From NCBI GenBank assembly GCA_017449025.1, contig JAFSKJ010000006.1:1-60728 (forward strand): a stretch of 60,728 nt of DNA, given 5' to 3'. The position numbers and the translations under genes are program-made. The notes beneath the pieces were generated by a model. The model had not been told where the DNA came from. It saw only the letters and a list, made by a program, of their open reading frames with translations, and searched no databases. This document shows positions 1 to 8,254 of this stretch, one piece after another. The DNA is from Prevotella sp. GTDB taxonomy: Bacteria; Bacteroidota; Bacteroidia; Bacteroidales; Bacteroidaceae. The first letter of the stretch is position 1; the number at the start of each line of letters is the position of its first letter.

Positions 1-172
1 CAGCGTCATTTCAACCGCACAGGTCGAAAAATTCTGCCTACACTGCCTACATTTTGCCTACACTGTTTATCGTCTTGTAAACCAGTAACTTATATAATAG
101 TGTAGGCAATGTAGGTAAAAAAGTAACATTATATTATTTTTTATGATTATCCGCAAAGATACCACCAAAGCC
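1..172. repeat. Left copy of 172-bp end-of-window inverted repeat
   Basis: Positions 1-172 match the reverse complement of 60446-60617 with about four mismatches and no net indel (position p pairs with 60618-p). The order is the end of a hairpin cassette (AACCGCACAGGTCGAAAAA), a block rich in GCCTACACT and its complement AGTGTAGGC that can fold on itself, then the start of the TIR element at 144. The arm probably continues left of the window, since the right copy carries on to 60728. No gene is visible here. Confidence 0.9.
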
Positions 173-272
173 CGAAGGGCTGATAAGACCACAGGCAGGG
201 GTGCCGCTCCAGCTCCGCTGCCTGCGGTCTGTTGCCCCTTTGGGGCTTTGGTGGTACGATAGCGGATAATCA
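144..272. mobile_element. Short TIR-bounded element (MITE-like), 129 bp
   Basis: The element is bounded by TGATTATCCGC-N5-TACCACCAA at 144-168 and its inverted form TTGGTGGTA-N5-GCGGATAATCA at 248-272. The interior is GC-rich and has its own small palindromes (AGCCCGAAGGGCT near 168). It has no transposase, and the 68-codon reading frame across it on the minus strand looks like a by-product of repeat sequence. A second element with the same ends lies at 37070-37395. The mobile nature is inferred from the ends only; no target-site duplication could be assigned. Confidence 0.6.
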
Positions 273-571
273 TTTTATTTTTTTATAAAGTATCCTTTTC
301 TTTTATGCATTCGGACGCTGCGGTTACCGAGCGTAGACGCTTTCAGCGTCTTTCAACCGCACAGTACGGAAATTATTTTATTTACACTTTTCAACCGTGA
401 AACATAGAAGCTTCATCCGTAGAGTGCCACTCCTCATCCGACATGATTAACGTGTCAGAGGTGTCGGTGGAAAAGTGTCATCTCGTAAGCGCGCGAGAGA
501 GGTGGGAGTGCCATTACGGTAAACAAAGTTAAATTCGAGGGAGAATGTTATGAGTATTAGAAAAAAAGCTG
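273..571. other. Gene-free region upstream of the CotH gene
   Basis: This stretch holds a partial hairpin cassette at about 310-374 (GACGCTTTCAGCGTC inside, ending in AACCGCACAGTACGG). It also holds two AGTGCCA-type motifs (AGAGTGCCACTCCTC at 421-435 and GGAGTGCCATTACGG near 504-518) like those at 17844-17915. No coding potential is convincing. Confidence 0.5.
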
Positions 572-579
572 TAACTTTG
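572..579 (+). promoter_or_regulatory. Promoter -7 element for the CotH-resB-ccsA transcript
   Basis: TAACTTTG matches the Bacteroidota -7 consensus TAnnTTTG and lies 53 bp before the ATG at 633. No clear TTG lies at the usual distance upstream; the closest is TTATG. Confidence 0.55.
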
Positions 580-632
580 TAGCCCAGTGACAACGAAGAC
601 CTGATTAGGCATTAAAAAAACACATTACCATA

Positions 633-3518
633 ATGAAACGATTACACCTATTATTATTATTAACCTTACTTTGCACCTGCACCATGCTTGCCATTCCTAA
701 ACTGGAGGCCGGGAAGCGCTATCACATCGTATGCCAGATGTTTCCAGATGGTTGCACCACCGACGGAGCCACAGCAGGAAAGAACACCCCGTTGTTCTAT
801 CAGACCAGTGCCAATGACAATGACGAGACCTACTGGCTTGTAGAGGAAAAAGATGCATCCTTCGCTTTGAAAAATGCAAAGACGGGGAAATACATCACCT
901 ACGACGGCGTAAGACAGGACTCTCCACAGTTGCGCCGCTACGTCAGCATGACCGACACGCCAAGTGAAGCCTCGTACTGGTATTTCCAACTACAGGACAA
1001 CGGAAACTATGTGATCCGAAATACTGCAAAGAGCGACCACCTGTGGGACGTGCGTGTAGACTCCTACTGTGTGGGCACATACAGCAACCAGGGCAACGGA
1101 AACAACAACCAGCTCTTCTACATCACAGACGAGACTGGCAACCGCGTGACAGAGCGTTCGTCGATAGACACCGGTCAGGGCTTTGACGTGACAAGCTGGT
1201 TGGACGCCACAGCCGAGTCGCCCGACGGATGGACCTTCGATGGGGCTTCATGGGGGGACCCGGGATTTGGCAGCTATAGCAACGGAGACTCCTGGATACA
1301 GTCTCCTTTCCTGGAACGATGGCAAAGCCAGTGGAACGGAGGCCTGCCTGACGGTGCCCTGAAACAGACCATAAAGAACCTGCCTTCAGGCAACTACACA
1401 CTGTATGCCGATGTCATTGCCGTAAGGCAAGGCTGGAATGCAAGCGATATGGGAACACCGGCACAGGGAGTCCAACTCTTTGCCAATGACGGCTACACCA
1501 GTTGCGCCACGGGCAGCGAACGTCCGCAGCACTACGGGGTGAGCATCAGCATCGGCAGCGAAGGAACGATGACATTAGGAGTGCGCTGCGAAAGCACCAC
1601 GGCCAACTGGGTGGCCTGCGACAACTTCCAGCTGCTGTTCCTTGGCACCGAGGAAGAGCTGTTGGACGGTGAAAAGAACAAGATTCGCAAGGAGCTTTCC
1701 AACTATTACTCTGCCACCGAGACAGAGAACATGATAATAAAGGCCGGAAACGACTTCTACAGCTTGGAGGAGCTGCGCAAGTCGGTGGAAACAATGTCGG
1801 CCGTAGACCCACTGGCAAAGGCCACACAGAGTCTTACCATAGACGGGCGTGCACTGTCCTACGTGGAGTCGCTCGACCTCTACCTGTGCACACTTCCGTT
1901 AGGAAGCTTCGGACAAGACTACAAGGGGCGCATAGACTATCAATTGCGCGAGGGATATTCCAATCTGCGCATCGGCAGTAGCGAGGTGCCCACAGGCACC
2001 GACTATACCTTTGCCAACGTTCAGGGCGGGGGCACATATAAGTTCACATTCAGCAATGCCGATGGCAGTACAGTGGAGAAAAGCATCACCTTCACCTCGC
2101 TGCCCGTGGTGAGGATCTACGGCAAGTTCAACAACGAATACCAGGAGGGAAGCATCATCGTGAACGAACCGGACAAAGCCGCACCGCAGATGCTGCGCAT
2201 GAAGGCAAAATGGCGCGGAGGCATAACCAACTCCAACGGCAAACACAAGCGCAACTACCACGTGAAGCTGCTCGACGACAACGGCGACAAGATGGAACAG
2301 AAGTTCTTCGGGCTACGCAACGACAACAGCTGGATATTGGAGAGCTGCCAGGTGGACATGAGCCGAATACGCAACCGCACGATTACCGACCTATGGAACG
2401 CATACGCCTCAAAGCCCTACTACATAAACCAGGAGCCGAAGGCCAAGAGCGGCACACAAGGGCGATTTGTGGAACTCATACTGAACGACGAGTACAGAGG
2501 CATATACTGCATGACGGAGAACATGGACCGCAAACAGATGAAGCTGAAGAAATACGACGAGGCAGCCAACACGACACATGGACAGCTCTGGAAGTCGAAA
2601 GACTGGAGCTATGCCGTATTCATGGGGCCAAACAGAGGGCACTATTACCCTGCCGACTTCCTCACGACTCCAGATGAGAACAGCGAGATGTGGGACAAAT
2701 ATGAAGTCAAGTACCCTGACTTCGAGGACTACGGGAACCAAACCGACTGGACCACACTCTACAATGCCGTGGATTTCGTGTGCCACTCAACAGACAATGA
2801 TTTCCAATCACACATAGCAGAGTATTTCGACCTGCCGGTAGTCATCGACTACTACATACTCATGGAAACCTTACTCTCCTGCGACAACCACGGCAAGAAC
2901 ATGTTCTTCGCCGTCTACGACAAACAGGTAGACAAGAGAATCACATTCGGAATATGGGACCTGGATGCCACCTGCGGACAGCGGTGGAGCGACGATTATT
3001 TCCATTGGTCAGGAATGCAGCCCGAACAGGACTATGCCGCCTACATCTACAACAACGAACACGGCGACTACAACCTGTTCAACCGCCTGCGCAATACAGA
3101 CGCCAACGACTTCAACATGAAAGTGCGCATGCGCTACCGCGACCTGCGACATGGAGAGCTGGCCACCGAACGCATACTCAACCGATTCCGCACACAGCTC
3201 GACGAGTTCAAGGTCTGCGGAGCTGCACAGCGCGAATACGACAAGTGGAGCTACGACTCAGACGTGGCTGGTCACAAACTGGACTTCGACAACGAGATGG
3301 ACTATCTTGACGACTGGTTCACACGCCGCATGAACTACTTGGACAAAATCCGATTTAAGATAAGCGAGCTGCCAAATGCCATCACCGACGTATGCCAGAC
3401 ACCAGAGCAGAGCAACAACGTCTACGACCTGTGCGGCAGGAAAGTAGGCACCGCCGACCAGATGGAACAACTGCCGGCAGGCATCTATGTTGTCAACGGA
3501 ATAAAGATTAAAAAGTAG
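633..3518 (+). CDS. Secreted CotH-kinase-like protein with N-terminal ricin-like domain
   Basis: This is a 961-residue exported protein. Residues 1-20 form a signal peptide. Residues of about 30-180 look like a ricin-type/beta-trefoil module (repeated aromatic motifs such as YITYDG and YVIRN), and about 185-340 resemble a jelly-roll carbohydrate-binding region. The middle and C-terminal part (about 500-900) matches the CotH protein-kinase-like fold: GIYCMTENMDRKQMK is followed by DNHGKNMFFAVYD and the acidic GIWDLDATCG. The last 35 residues, ending LPAGIYVVNGIKIKK, resemble the C-terminal sorting or anchoring tails common in Prevotella surface proteins. CotH domains phosphorylate proteins in spore-formers; the target here is unknown. 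The gene ends 2 bp before the resB-like gene, so the two are probably co-transcribed although no functional link is obvious. Confidence 0.8.
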   Translation: MKRLHLLLLLTLLCTCTMLAIPKLEAGKRYHIVCQMFPDGCTTDGATAGKNTPLFYQTSANDNDETYWLVEEKDASFALKNAKTGKYITYDGVRQDSPQLRRYVSMTDTPSEASYWYFQLQDNGNYVIRNTAKSDHLWDVRVDSYCVGTYSNQGNGNNNQLFYITDETGNRVTERSSIDTGQGFDVTSWLDATAESPDGWTFDGASWGDPGFGSYSNGDSWIQSPFLERWQSQWNGGLPDGALKQTIKNLPSGNYTLYADVIAVRQGWNASDMGTPAQGVQLFANDGYTSCATGSERPQHYGVSISIGSEGTMTLGVRCESTTANWVACDNFQLLFLGTEEELLDGEKNKIRKELSNYYSATETENMIIKAGNDFYSLEELRKSVETMSAVDPLAKATQSLTIDGRALSYVESLDLYLCTLPLGSFGQDYKGRIDYQLREGYSNLRIGSSEVPTGTDYTFANVQGGGTYKFTFSNADGSTVEKSITFTSLPVVRIYGKFNNEYQEGSIIVNEPDKAAPQMLRMKAKWRGGITNSNGKHKRNYHVKLLDDNGDKMEQKFFGLRNDNSWILESCQVDMSRIRNRTITDLWNAYASKPYYINQEPKAKSGTQGRFVELILNDEYRGIYCMTENMDRKQMKLKKYDEAANTTHGQLWKSKDWSYAVFMGPNRGHYYPADFLTTPDENSEMWDKYEVKYPDFEDYGNQTDWTTLYNAVDFVCHSTDNDFQSHIAEYFDLPVVIDYYILMETLLSCDNHGKNMFFAVYDKQVDKRITFGIWDLDATCGQRWSDDYFHWSGMQPEQDYAAYIYNNEHGDYNLFNRLRNTDANDFNMKVRMRYRDLRHGELATERILNRFRTQLDEFKVCGAAQREYDKWSYDSDVAGHKLDFDNEMDYLDDWFTRRMNYLDKIRFKISELPNAITDVCQTPEQSNNVYDLCGRKVGTADQMEQLPAGIYVVNGIKIKK

Positions 3519-3520
3519 AG

Positions 3521-4420
3521 ATGTGGACTAAACCCTATGGAATGAAAGAGGGATTCATGATTGGAGCCGGACTCACAGTTGCCGGACTTACCCTCCAACT
3601 CAGTGTTGGCCCAGTAGTGTGGGATGCTTTCCGATGGCCTGTCAACGGCATAGTGCTGGCAACATTCCTCCTGCTCATTGCCATCACCTTCATGCTGCGA
3701 AAGCTGGTCTATGGCTTCCAGTTCCTTTGCACCTACAAAGCCGCCGTTCCGGCATTGATATACGCTATGGTGCTCACCATCATCATGGGGTTGACACCAC
3801 AGACGGTAAACGGAGAGTGGCTCAACAACATGCTGTCGTTCTGGCCCTTCGTGCTCATCTATGTCTATATCGCCGTGATTCTCGGGCATGTTATCCTCCG
3901 ACGGGTGTTGCATTTTCACAGCTGGCGTCGCGACGTTCCATTCCTGCTGAATCATTTGGGATTGTTCCTTGCCATGACCACAGCCACACTGGGCAATGCC
4001 GACATGCAGCGACTGAAGATGATCACCGTAAAGGGACAGCCCGAATGGCGTGCCCTCGACTCCCGGCAGCAGATTGTGGAGATGCCCATGGCCATCGAAC
4101 TGAAAGAGTTTATCATGGAGACCTACGACGACGGCTCGCCCCGCCGCTTTGCCTCAGACATCCAAATTCTCACACAGTCAGGCAAGAACATGCATACCAC
4201 CGTAGAGGTGAACAAGCCCGTAGAGGTGGACGGGTGGAAAGTCTACCAATATGGCTACGACACGCAGATGGGAGCCATGAGCCAGACAAGCATCTTGGAA
4301 CTGGTGAGCGACCCCTGGCTACCACTCGTCTATAGCGGCATATATATGATGCTCGCCGGAGCTGTATGCCTTTTCGTATTCGGCAAAACCTCAAAACCCA
4401 CAAACCTACAAAATGATTAG
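3521..4420 (+). CDS. ResB-like cytochrome c biogenesis protein
   Basis: This 299-residue integral membrane protein has about four hydrophobic segments at the N-terminus (residues 10-30, 38-58, 68-90, 105-130), then a soluble region of about 100 residues and a final membrane helix (about 265-288, LVYSGIYMMLAGAVCLFVFG). That layout and the KVYQYGYD motif before the last helix match the short Bacteroidota ResB-like partners of CcsA in system II cytochrome c maturation. The family is thought to deliver or hold haem and reduced apocytochrome outside the membrane. The ATG is 2 bp after the CotH stop, and the gene overlaps ccsA by 8 bp, so the two products are probably made together. In many relatives the pair follows nrfHA; no nrf genes are present here. 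Confidence 0.75.
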   Translation: MWTKPYGMKEGFMIGAGLTVAGLTLQLSVGPVVWDAFRWPVNGIVLATFLLLIAITFMLRKLVYGFQFLCTYKAAVPALIYAMVLTIIMGLTPQTVNGEWLNNMLSFWPFVLIYVYIAVILGHVILRRVLHFHSWRRDVPFLLNHLGLFLAMTTATLGNADMQRLKMITVKGQPEWRALDSRQQIVEMPMAIELKEFIMETYDDGSPRRFASDIQILTQSGKNMHTTVEVNKPVEVDGWKVYQYGYDTQMGAMSQTSILELVSDPWLPLVYSGIYMMLAGAVCLFVFGKTSKPTNLQND

Positions 4421-5207
4421 CTGGGAACAATTTATATACTTCGCAATAGCGGCAGTATTCTTATGGACTATAGGCGCATGGGCAGCATGGCGACAAAAAT
4501 CCGCCATCGCCTATACAGCCACCATCGCCGGACTCACAGTCTTCTTTAGCTTCATCCTGATGATGTGGATCTCATTGGAACGACCGCCACTCCGCACCAT
4601 GGGCGAGACGCGCCTGTGGTATTCATTCTTCCTGCCGCTGGCAGGCATCATAGTCTATTCCCGATGGCGTTACAAGTGGATACTCACCTTCTCCACCCTG
4701 CTTGCCTTCGTCTTCATCTGCGTCAACCTCTTCAAGCCCGAAATCCACTCAAAGACCCTCATGCCAGCCCTCCAGAGTCCCTGGTTCGCCCCGCATGTCA
4801 TAGTCTATATGTTCGCCTACGCCGTATTTGGCGTTGCCACCCTCATGGCTTTGTGGATGCTCATCAAAAAGAAAACTCCCACCTCCCACCTCTCACCTCT
4901 CACCTCCTTAGACGACCTCGTATATGTCGGACTCGCCTTTATCACCATTGGCATGCTCTTCGGTGCCCTTTGGGCCAAGGAAGCATGGGGACATTACTGG
5001 TCGTGGGACCCTAAGGAGACATGGGCCGCCATCACCTGGCTTGCCTATCTCCTTTACATCCACTACCGACAGATGCCCACCCACAAGCCTCGGCTCGCCC
5101 TGTGCATATTGCTCATCGCCTTCCTACTCTTGCAGATGTGTTGGTGGGGCATAAACTACCTGCCTTCAGCCCAAGGCTCCAGCGTCCATGTCTATAGCAC
5201 GCCATAA
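4413..5207 (+). CDS. ccsA: CcsA-like cytochrome c assembly protein
   Basis: This 264-residue polytopic protein has about eight hydrophobic segments. The hallmark is the tryptophan-rich haem-handling WWD motif at about residues 189-202 (WGHYWSWDPKETWA), with conserved histidines nearby. CcsA (CcmC/CcmF/CcsA superfamily) ligates apocytochrome to haem on the outer face of the membrane. The start ATG overlaps the resB-like stop (ATGATTAG). Oddly, the loop at residues of about 155-167 is coded by a CACCTC-type microsatellite (positions 4876-4912), giving a TPTSHLSPLTS insertion in a non-membrane loop. Confidence 0.85.
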   Translation: MISWEQFIYFAIAAVFLWTIGAWAAWRQKSAIAYTATIAGLTVFFSFILMMWISLERPPLRTMGETRLWYSFFLPLAGIIVYSRWRYKWILTFSTLLAFVFICVNLFKPEIHSKTLMPALQSPWFAPHVIVYMFAYAVFGVATLMALWMLIKKKTPTSHLSPLTSLDDLVYVGLAFITIGMLFGALWAKEAWGHYWSWDPKETWAAITWLAYLLYIHYRQMPTHKPRLALCILLIAFLLLQMCWWGINYLPSAQGSSVHVYSTP

Positions 5208-5237
5208 GGGAGAGGTGGTAAAAAAAAGACAAAGAAG

Positions 5238-5708
5238 ATGAAGACTGTGCTGATAATGGTGGGAAAGACCACCGACAAGCTTTTCTACGCGGGCATTGCC
5301 GACTATGCGGGGCGGATAGGTCACTACATGCCCTTCGAGATTATCACCATTGCTGAACTGAGGAACACCAAGAGCCTGACTGCGGAGCAGCAGAAGACGG
5401 CGGAGGGGGAGCTGATTCTCAAGTTGCTGAAGGGTGACGACACGGTGGTTTTGCTCGACGAGAGGGGCAGCGAGCTGCGCAGCATTGAGTTTGCACAGTG
5501 GTTGGAGCGCAAGCGCTCTGCGGCGCGCCGACTGGTGTTTGTCATCGGCGGTCCCTACGGTTTCTCGCCTGCTGTATATGAGCGTGCCAACGAGAAGCTG
5601 TCGCTGTCGCGCATGACCTTCTCTCACCAGATGGTGCGCTTGGTGTTCACCGAACAAGTCTATCGCGCGTGTACTATTATTAAAGGTGAGCCTTACCACC
5701 ATGAGTAA
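5238..5708 (+). CDS. rlmH: 23S rRNA pseudouridine-1915 N3-methyltransferase RlmH
   Basis: This 156-residue SPOUT-class methyltransferase has the usual family length. The C-terminal trefoil-knot SAM site is clear: FVIGGPYGFS at about residues 101-110, then LSLSRMTFSHQMVRLVFTEQ and YRACTIIKGEPYHHE. RlmH methylates pseudouridine 1915 in helix 69 of 23S rRNA on the assembled 70S ribosome. It follows ccsA by 30 bp in the same direction, so it may share that transcript. The next gene is convergent and is separated by a GC-rich hairpin repeat at 5711-5782. Confidence 0.95.
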   Translation: MKTVLIMVGKTTDKLFYAGIADYAGRIGHYMPFEIITIAELRNTKSLTAEQQKTAEGELILKLLKGDDTVVLLDERGSELRSIEFAQWLERKRSAARRLVFVIGGPYGFSPAVYERANEKLSLSRMTFSHQMVRLVFTEQVYRACTIIKGEPYHHE

Positions 5709-5710
5709 AA

Positions 5711-5782
5711 AAGCCCCCTCCTAACCTCCCCCCTGGGGGAGGGACTGTTTGTCTTCCCCCAAGGGGGGATGAGAGGGGGCTT
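5711..5782. terminator. GC-rich inverted repeat between convergent rlmH and tamA
   Basis: The outer arms AAGCCCCCTC (5711-5720) and GAGGGGGCTT (5773-5782) enclose two inner hairpins (CCTCCCCCC/GGGGGAGG and CCCCCAAGGGGG). The left arm starts 2 bp after the rlmH stop and the right arm ends 4 bp before the tamA stop, which fits a bidirectional terminator. A second copy of the same sequence family ends next to the cytidylate kinase-like gene (37787-37820). Confidence 0.6.
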
Positions 5783-5786
5783 CCCT

Positions 5787-8249
5787 TTAGAAGGGATAGC
5801 CTATTGCGAAGTGCAGCGTCTGGGCATCGTGGAAGCGTCTTACGTTGAAATAGCCAGACTTGCCGGTATCGTACGGGGCGTGGATGGCGAGTCCCCAGTC
5901 AAGTCGCAGGACGAGGAAGCCGAGGTCGTAGCGCAAGCCGACGCCCGTGCCCACGGCAATCTGGTCGAAGAGCCTCGAGGGCTTGAACTTTCCCTGGTCG
6001 CTCTCATAGTTGAACAGCTCTAACAAATCCTTCCATTCCCCATCCTCAATGTCGGAAGTGTCCAACTGCTCTCCGTCGAAGTTCCACACGTTGCCCACGT
6101 CGAGGAACAAGGCTCCGCTAAGCTTTCCGAAGAGCCGTGAGCGATACTCGAGGTTTCCCACAAACTTGATGTCACCGTTTTGCAGTACGTAGGAGAACTG
6201 CTTGTCGCCGAACACGTCGACATATCCGCCGGGGCCTACGCCGCGCACGCCGAAGGCCCTGATGCTGTTGGCACCGCCGGCATAGAAGAGTTCGGTGAAG
6301 GGAGCATAGTCGCTGTTGCCGAAAGAGTAGATCATTCCTGCGTTGAGATGTCCCACGAGGCTGGAATGGCTGCCCAGTGTCCAGGTCTTGGTGAGGTCGG
6401 TCTCTACGCGCACGAATTGGGAATAGGGGTTCTTGAAGAGTGTCTTGTCTTTCTGCGACCACGACTTGCCTCCGGCCAGGTCCCACAGGGCAACGAGGTT
6501 GCCAGATTCCTCTACGGTGGTCTCCCAGCGAATGGGATGGCGGAAGGTGGAAGGGCTGGTAAAGGTGTAGGTGTAGCGCATCTTGGGTATGAAGCAGTCT
6601 TCCATGGTGGTAGAGACAAAGGGGTTGACGGAGAGTATGGAGTCGAACTTGTCGGTGTGGCTGTTCTTGAACTGGTACTTCACGGTGAGCGGCGACAGGG
6701 CATGGCGGTGCTGTTCGGAGGGTTGCCACTGGTAGGTCCACTCTCCGCTGACGATGTGCATCTTGTAGAACTGGGGGCGGCGCACCACGTCGGTGGACAC
6801 CTTGGCCAGCGTGGTGGGTGTGGAGAAGAAGCGTGCTCTGCGACGCTGTGAGGATGGGGAGGCCGATGATGGGGATGCTGGCCTGCGACGGCGTTCATGC
6901 ACGAATGGTGCAATGATTCTTGGGAACTCCACTGAGACGTCGGCTCCATACTGGTAAGAATTGCCTGAGGAGCCTCCGCTGCGCTGCCACTCGTAAGCAC
7001 CGTGGAGGTTGATGTCGAGCTTCTCAGCTCCGCGGAAAGCATTTCTGCGTGTGACACCAATCTTGGCCTGCGGGCCGTAGCGCCCAATGGTGCGCCCGAT
7101 GGCGGTGGTCTCAATGTAGAAGTCGTAGGGTTTGTCGAATGTGCAGTTGACCTGAAGGTTTAGGGAATCGCTGGCCGACGAGGGGCTGAGTGTGAAGTCG
7201 ATGGCGCTGAACACACCAGTTGCGTTGATGTCGGTGAGCGACTGCATGTAGTTGTCGTAGCTGAAGAGCTGCCCGGAACGCAGCTTGAGGTTGCGGAGCA
7301 CCACACGTGGGCGGATAGGCGAGTGTCGGCCGTGCCAGCGTATGGTGGTGTGCCGCCTAAGCAGGCTGTCGGTCATCTGCTCCATGCGCTGTCGGCGCAG
7401 CAGCACCTCGGTCTTGCCTATGTACCACTGCCGCATGGCCTCCGGCGGCAGGTCGCCAGAGAGCTTCAGCTGCAGCTGCACGCGGTTGGCAGACATTACC
7501 GTGTCGGCAAGGAAATTGGCATAGTTAGTGTTGTAATAGTAGTATCCATTGTTGCGCAGCATGGTTGACAGCCGCGTGCGCTCGGCCTCGAGGTTTGACA
7601 GCGATAAGGGGTCGCCCTTGGCAATGAGCGACTGTGAGGCGAGAGAGTCAATGATATGTCGGGGCGCAGCAGGGAAGTCTGTGTAGGCTATGCTGTCGAC
7701 GGTGAAGAGCGAGTCGAGGTGTATGCTATAGGCTATCTTGGCCTTCTTCGGGTTGCGCTGCGTGAGTGTCTGGTAGTCGACGGAGGCACGGAAGAAACCG
7801 TTGTTCCTGAGCACGGAGCGGGCCACCGAGGCATGGAGTGCGGGGTTTACCTGACTCATCAGCACGGGTTTGCGCCCCATGCTCTTGGCCAACAGTTTCA
7901 TCAATGGTATGCGGCTGTTGGAGAAGTTGTTGTAGAGCCACAGGCGCCACGACCACGGCACGCGGTGATAGCTGCTGCCGAAGAGTGCACCGTTTGGCGG
8001 TGTGACCAGGGCGGCCTCCACTTCGGCCTTGGTTGTCATGATATGCTGGGAGATGGGAGCGGAATGCTCAAGGGTGTCGTCGACGTAGGCTATGCGGGTG
8101 AGACCGATATAGAGCTGGTCGTCGTCGGGAATATCCTTGGTCATGGAGCATGATGCCAAGCCCAAGGCAACCCATGCCATGAGGACTGTGGAGAGGATGG
8201 CTGTCAGCCTGTCGGCGGCTCTTTTTGTTGTTGTCGTTGGTTCCTTCAT
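5787..8249 (-). CDS. TamA-like BamA/Omp85-family outer membrane protein
   Basis: This 820-residue protein has a lipoprotein-like signal (LGLASCSM, Cys about residue 34). The N-terminal half is POTRA-like with repeated NNGFFRASVDY and NNGYYYYNTNYA blocks. The C-terminal 16-strand beta-barrel has the Omp85 signature FYAGGANSIRAFGVRGVGPG (about residues 650-670) and ends in the aromatic beta-signal HFAIGYPF. Together with TamB it would form the translocation and assembly module that helps place proteins or lipids in the outer membrane. A low-complexity Arg/Ser/Pro insertion lies at about residues 455-475. The gene follows tamB by only 5 bp, so the two are in one operon. The lipid anchor is typical of Bacteroidota TamA variants (TamL); TamL is the more precise alternative name. 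Confidence 0.85.
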   Translation of the reverse strand: MKEPTTTTKRAADRLTAILSTVLMAWVALGLASCSMTKDIPDDDQLYIGLTRIAYVDDTLEHSAPISQHIMTTKAEVEAALVTPPNGALFGSSYHRVPWSWRLWLYNNFSNSRIPLMKLLAKSMGRKPVLMSQVNPALHASVARSVLRNNGFFRASVDYQTLTQRNPKKAKIAYSIHLDSLFTVDSIAYTDFPAAPRHIIDSLASQSLIAKGDPLSLSNLEAERTRLSTMLRNNGYYYYNTNYANFLADTVMSANRVQLQLKLSGDLPPEAMRQWYIGKTEVLLRRQRMEQMTDSLLRRHTTIRWHGRHSPIRPRVVLRNLKLRSGQLFSYDNYMQSLTDINATGVFSAIDFTLSPSSASDSLNLQVNCTFDKPYDFYIETTAIGRTIGRYGPQAKIGVTRRNAFRGAEKLDINLHGAYEWQRSGGSSGNSYQYGADVSVEFPRIIAPFVHERRRRPASPSSASPSSQRRRARFFSTPTTLAKVSTDVVRRPQFYKMHIVSGEWTYQWQPSEQHRHALSPLTVKYQFKNSHTDKFDSILSVNPFVSTTMEDCFIPKMRYTYTFTSPSTFRHPIRWETTVEESGNLVALWDLAGGKSWSQKDKTLFKNPYSQFVRVETDLTKTWTLGSHSSLVGHLNAGMIYSFGNSDYAPFTELFYAGGANSIRAFGVRGVGPGGYVDVFGDKQFSYVLQNGDIKFVGNLEYRSRLFGKLSGALFLDVGNVWNFDGEQLDTSDIEDGEWKDLLELFNYESDQGKFKPSRLFDQIAVGTGVGLRYDLGFLVLRLDWGLAIHAPYDTGKSGYFNVRRFHDAQTLHFAIGYPF

Positions 8250-8254
8250 GGCTT

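Noticed and set aside
67-273. 68-codon minus-strand reading frame in the left end repeat
   Set aside because: It lies wholly in repeat sequence, shares its end with the inverted copy at 60.5 kb, and has no ribosome binding site or family. It reads as a by-product of the repeat.
1899-2261. Long antisense frames within the CotH and other genes
   Set aside because: They are shadow frames from strong codon bias in the real genes, and no product resembles a known family.
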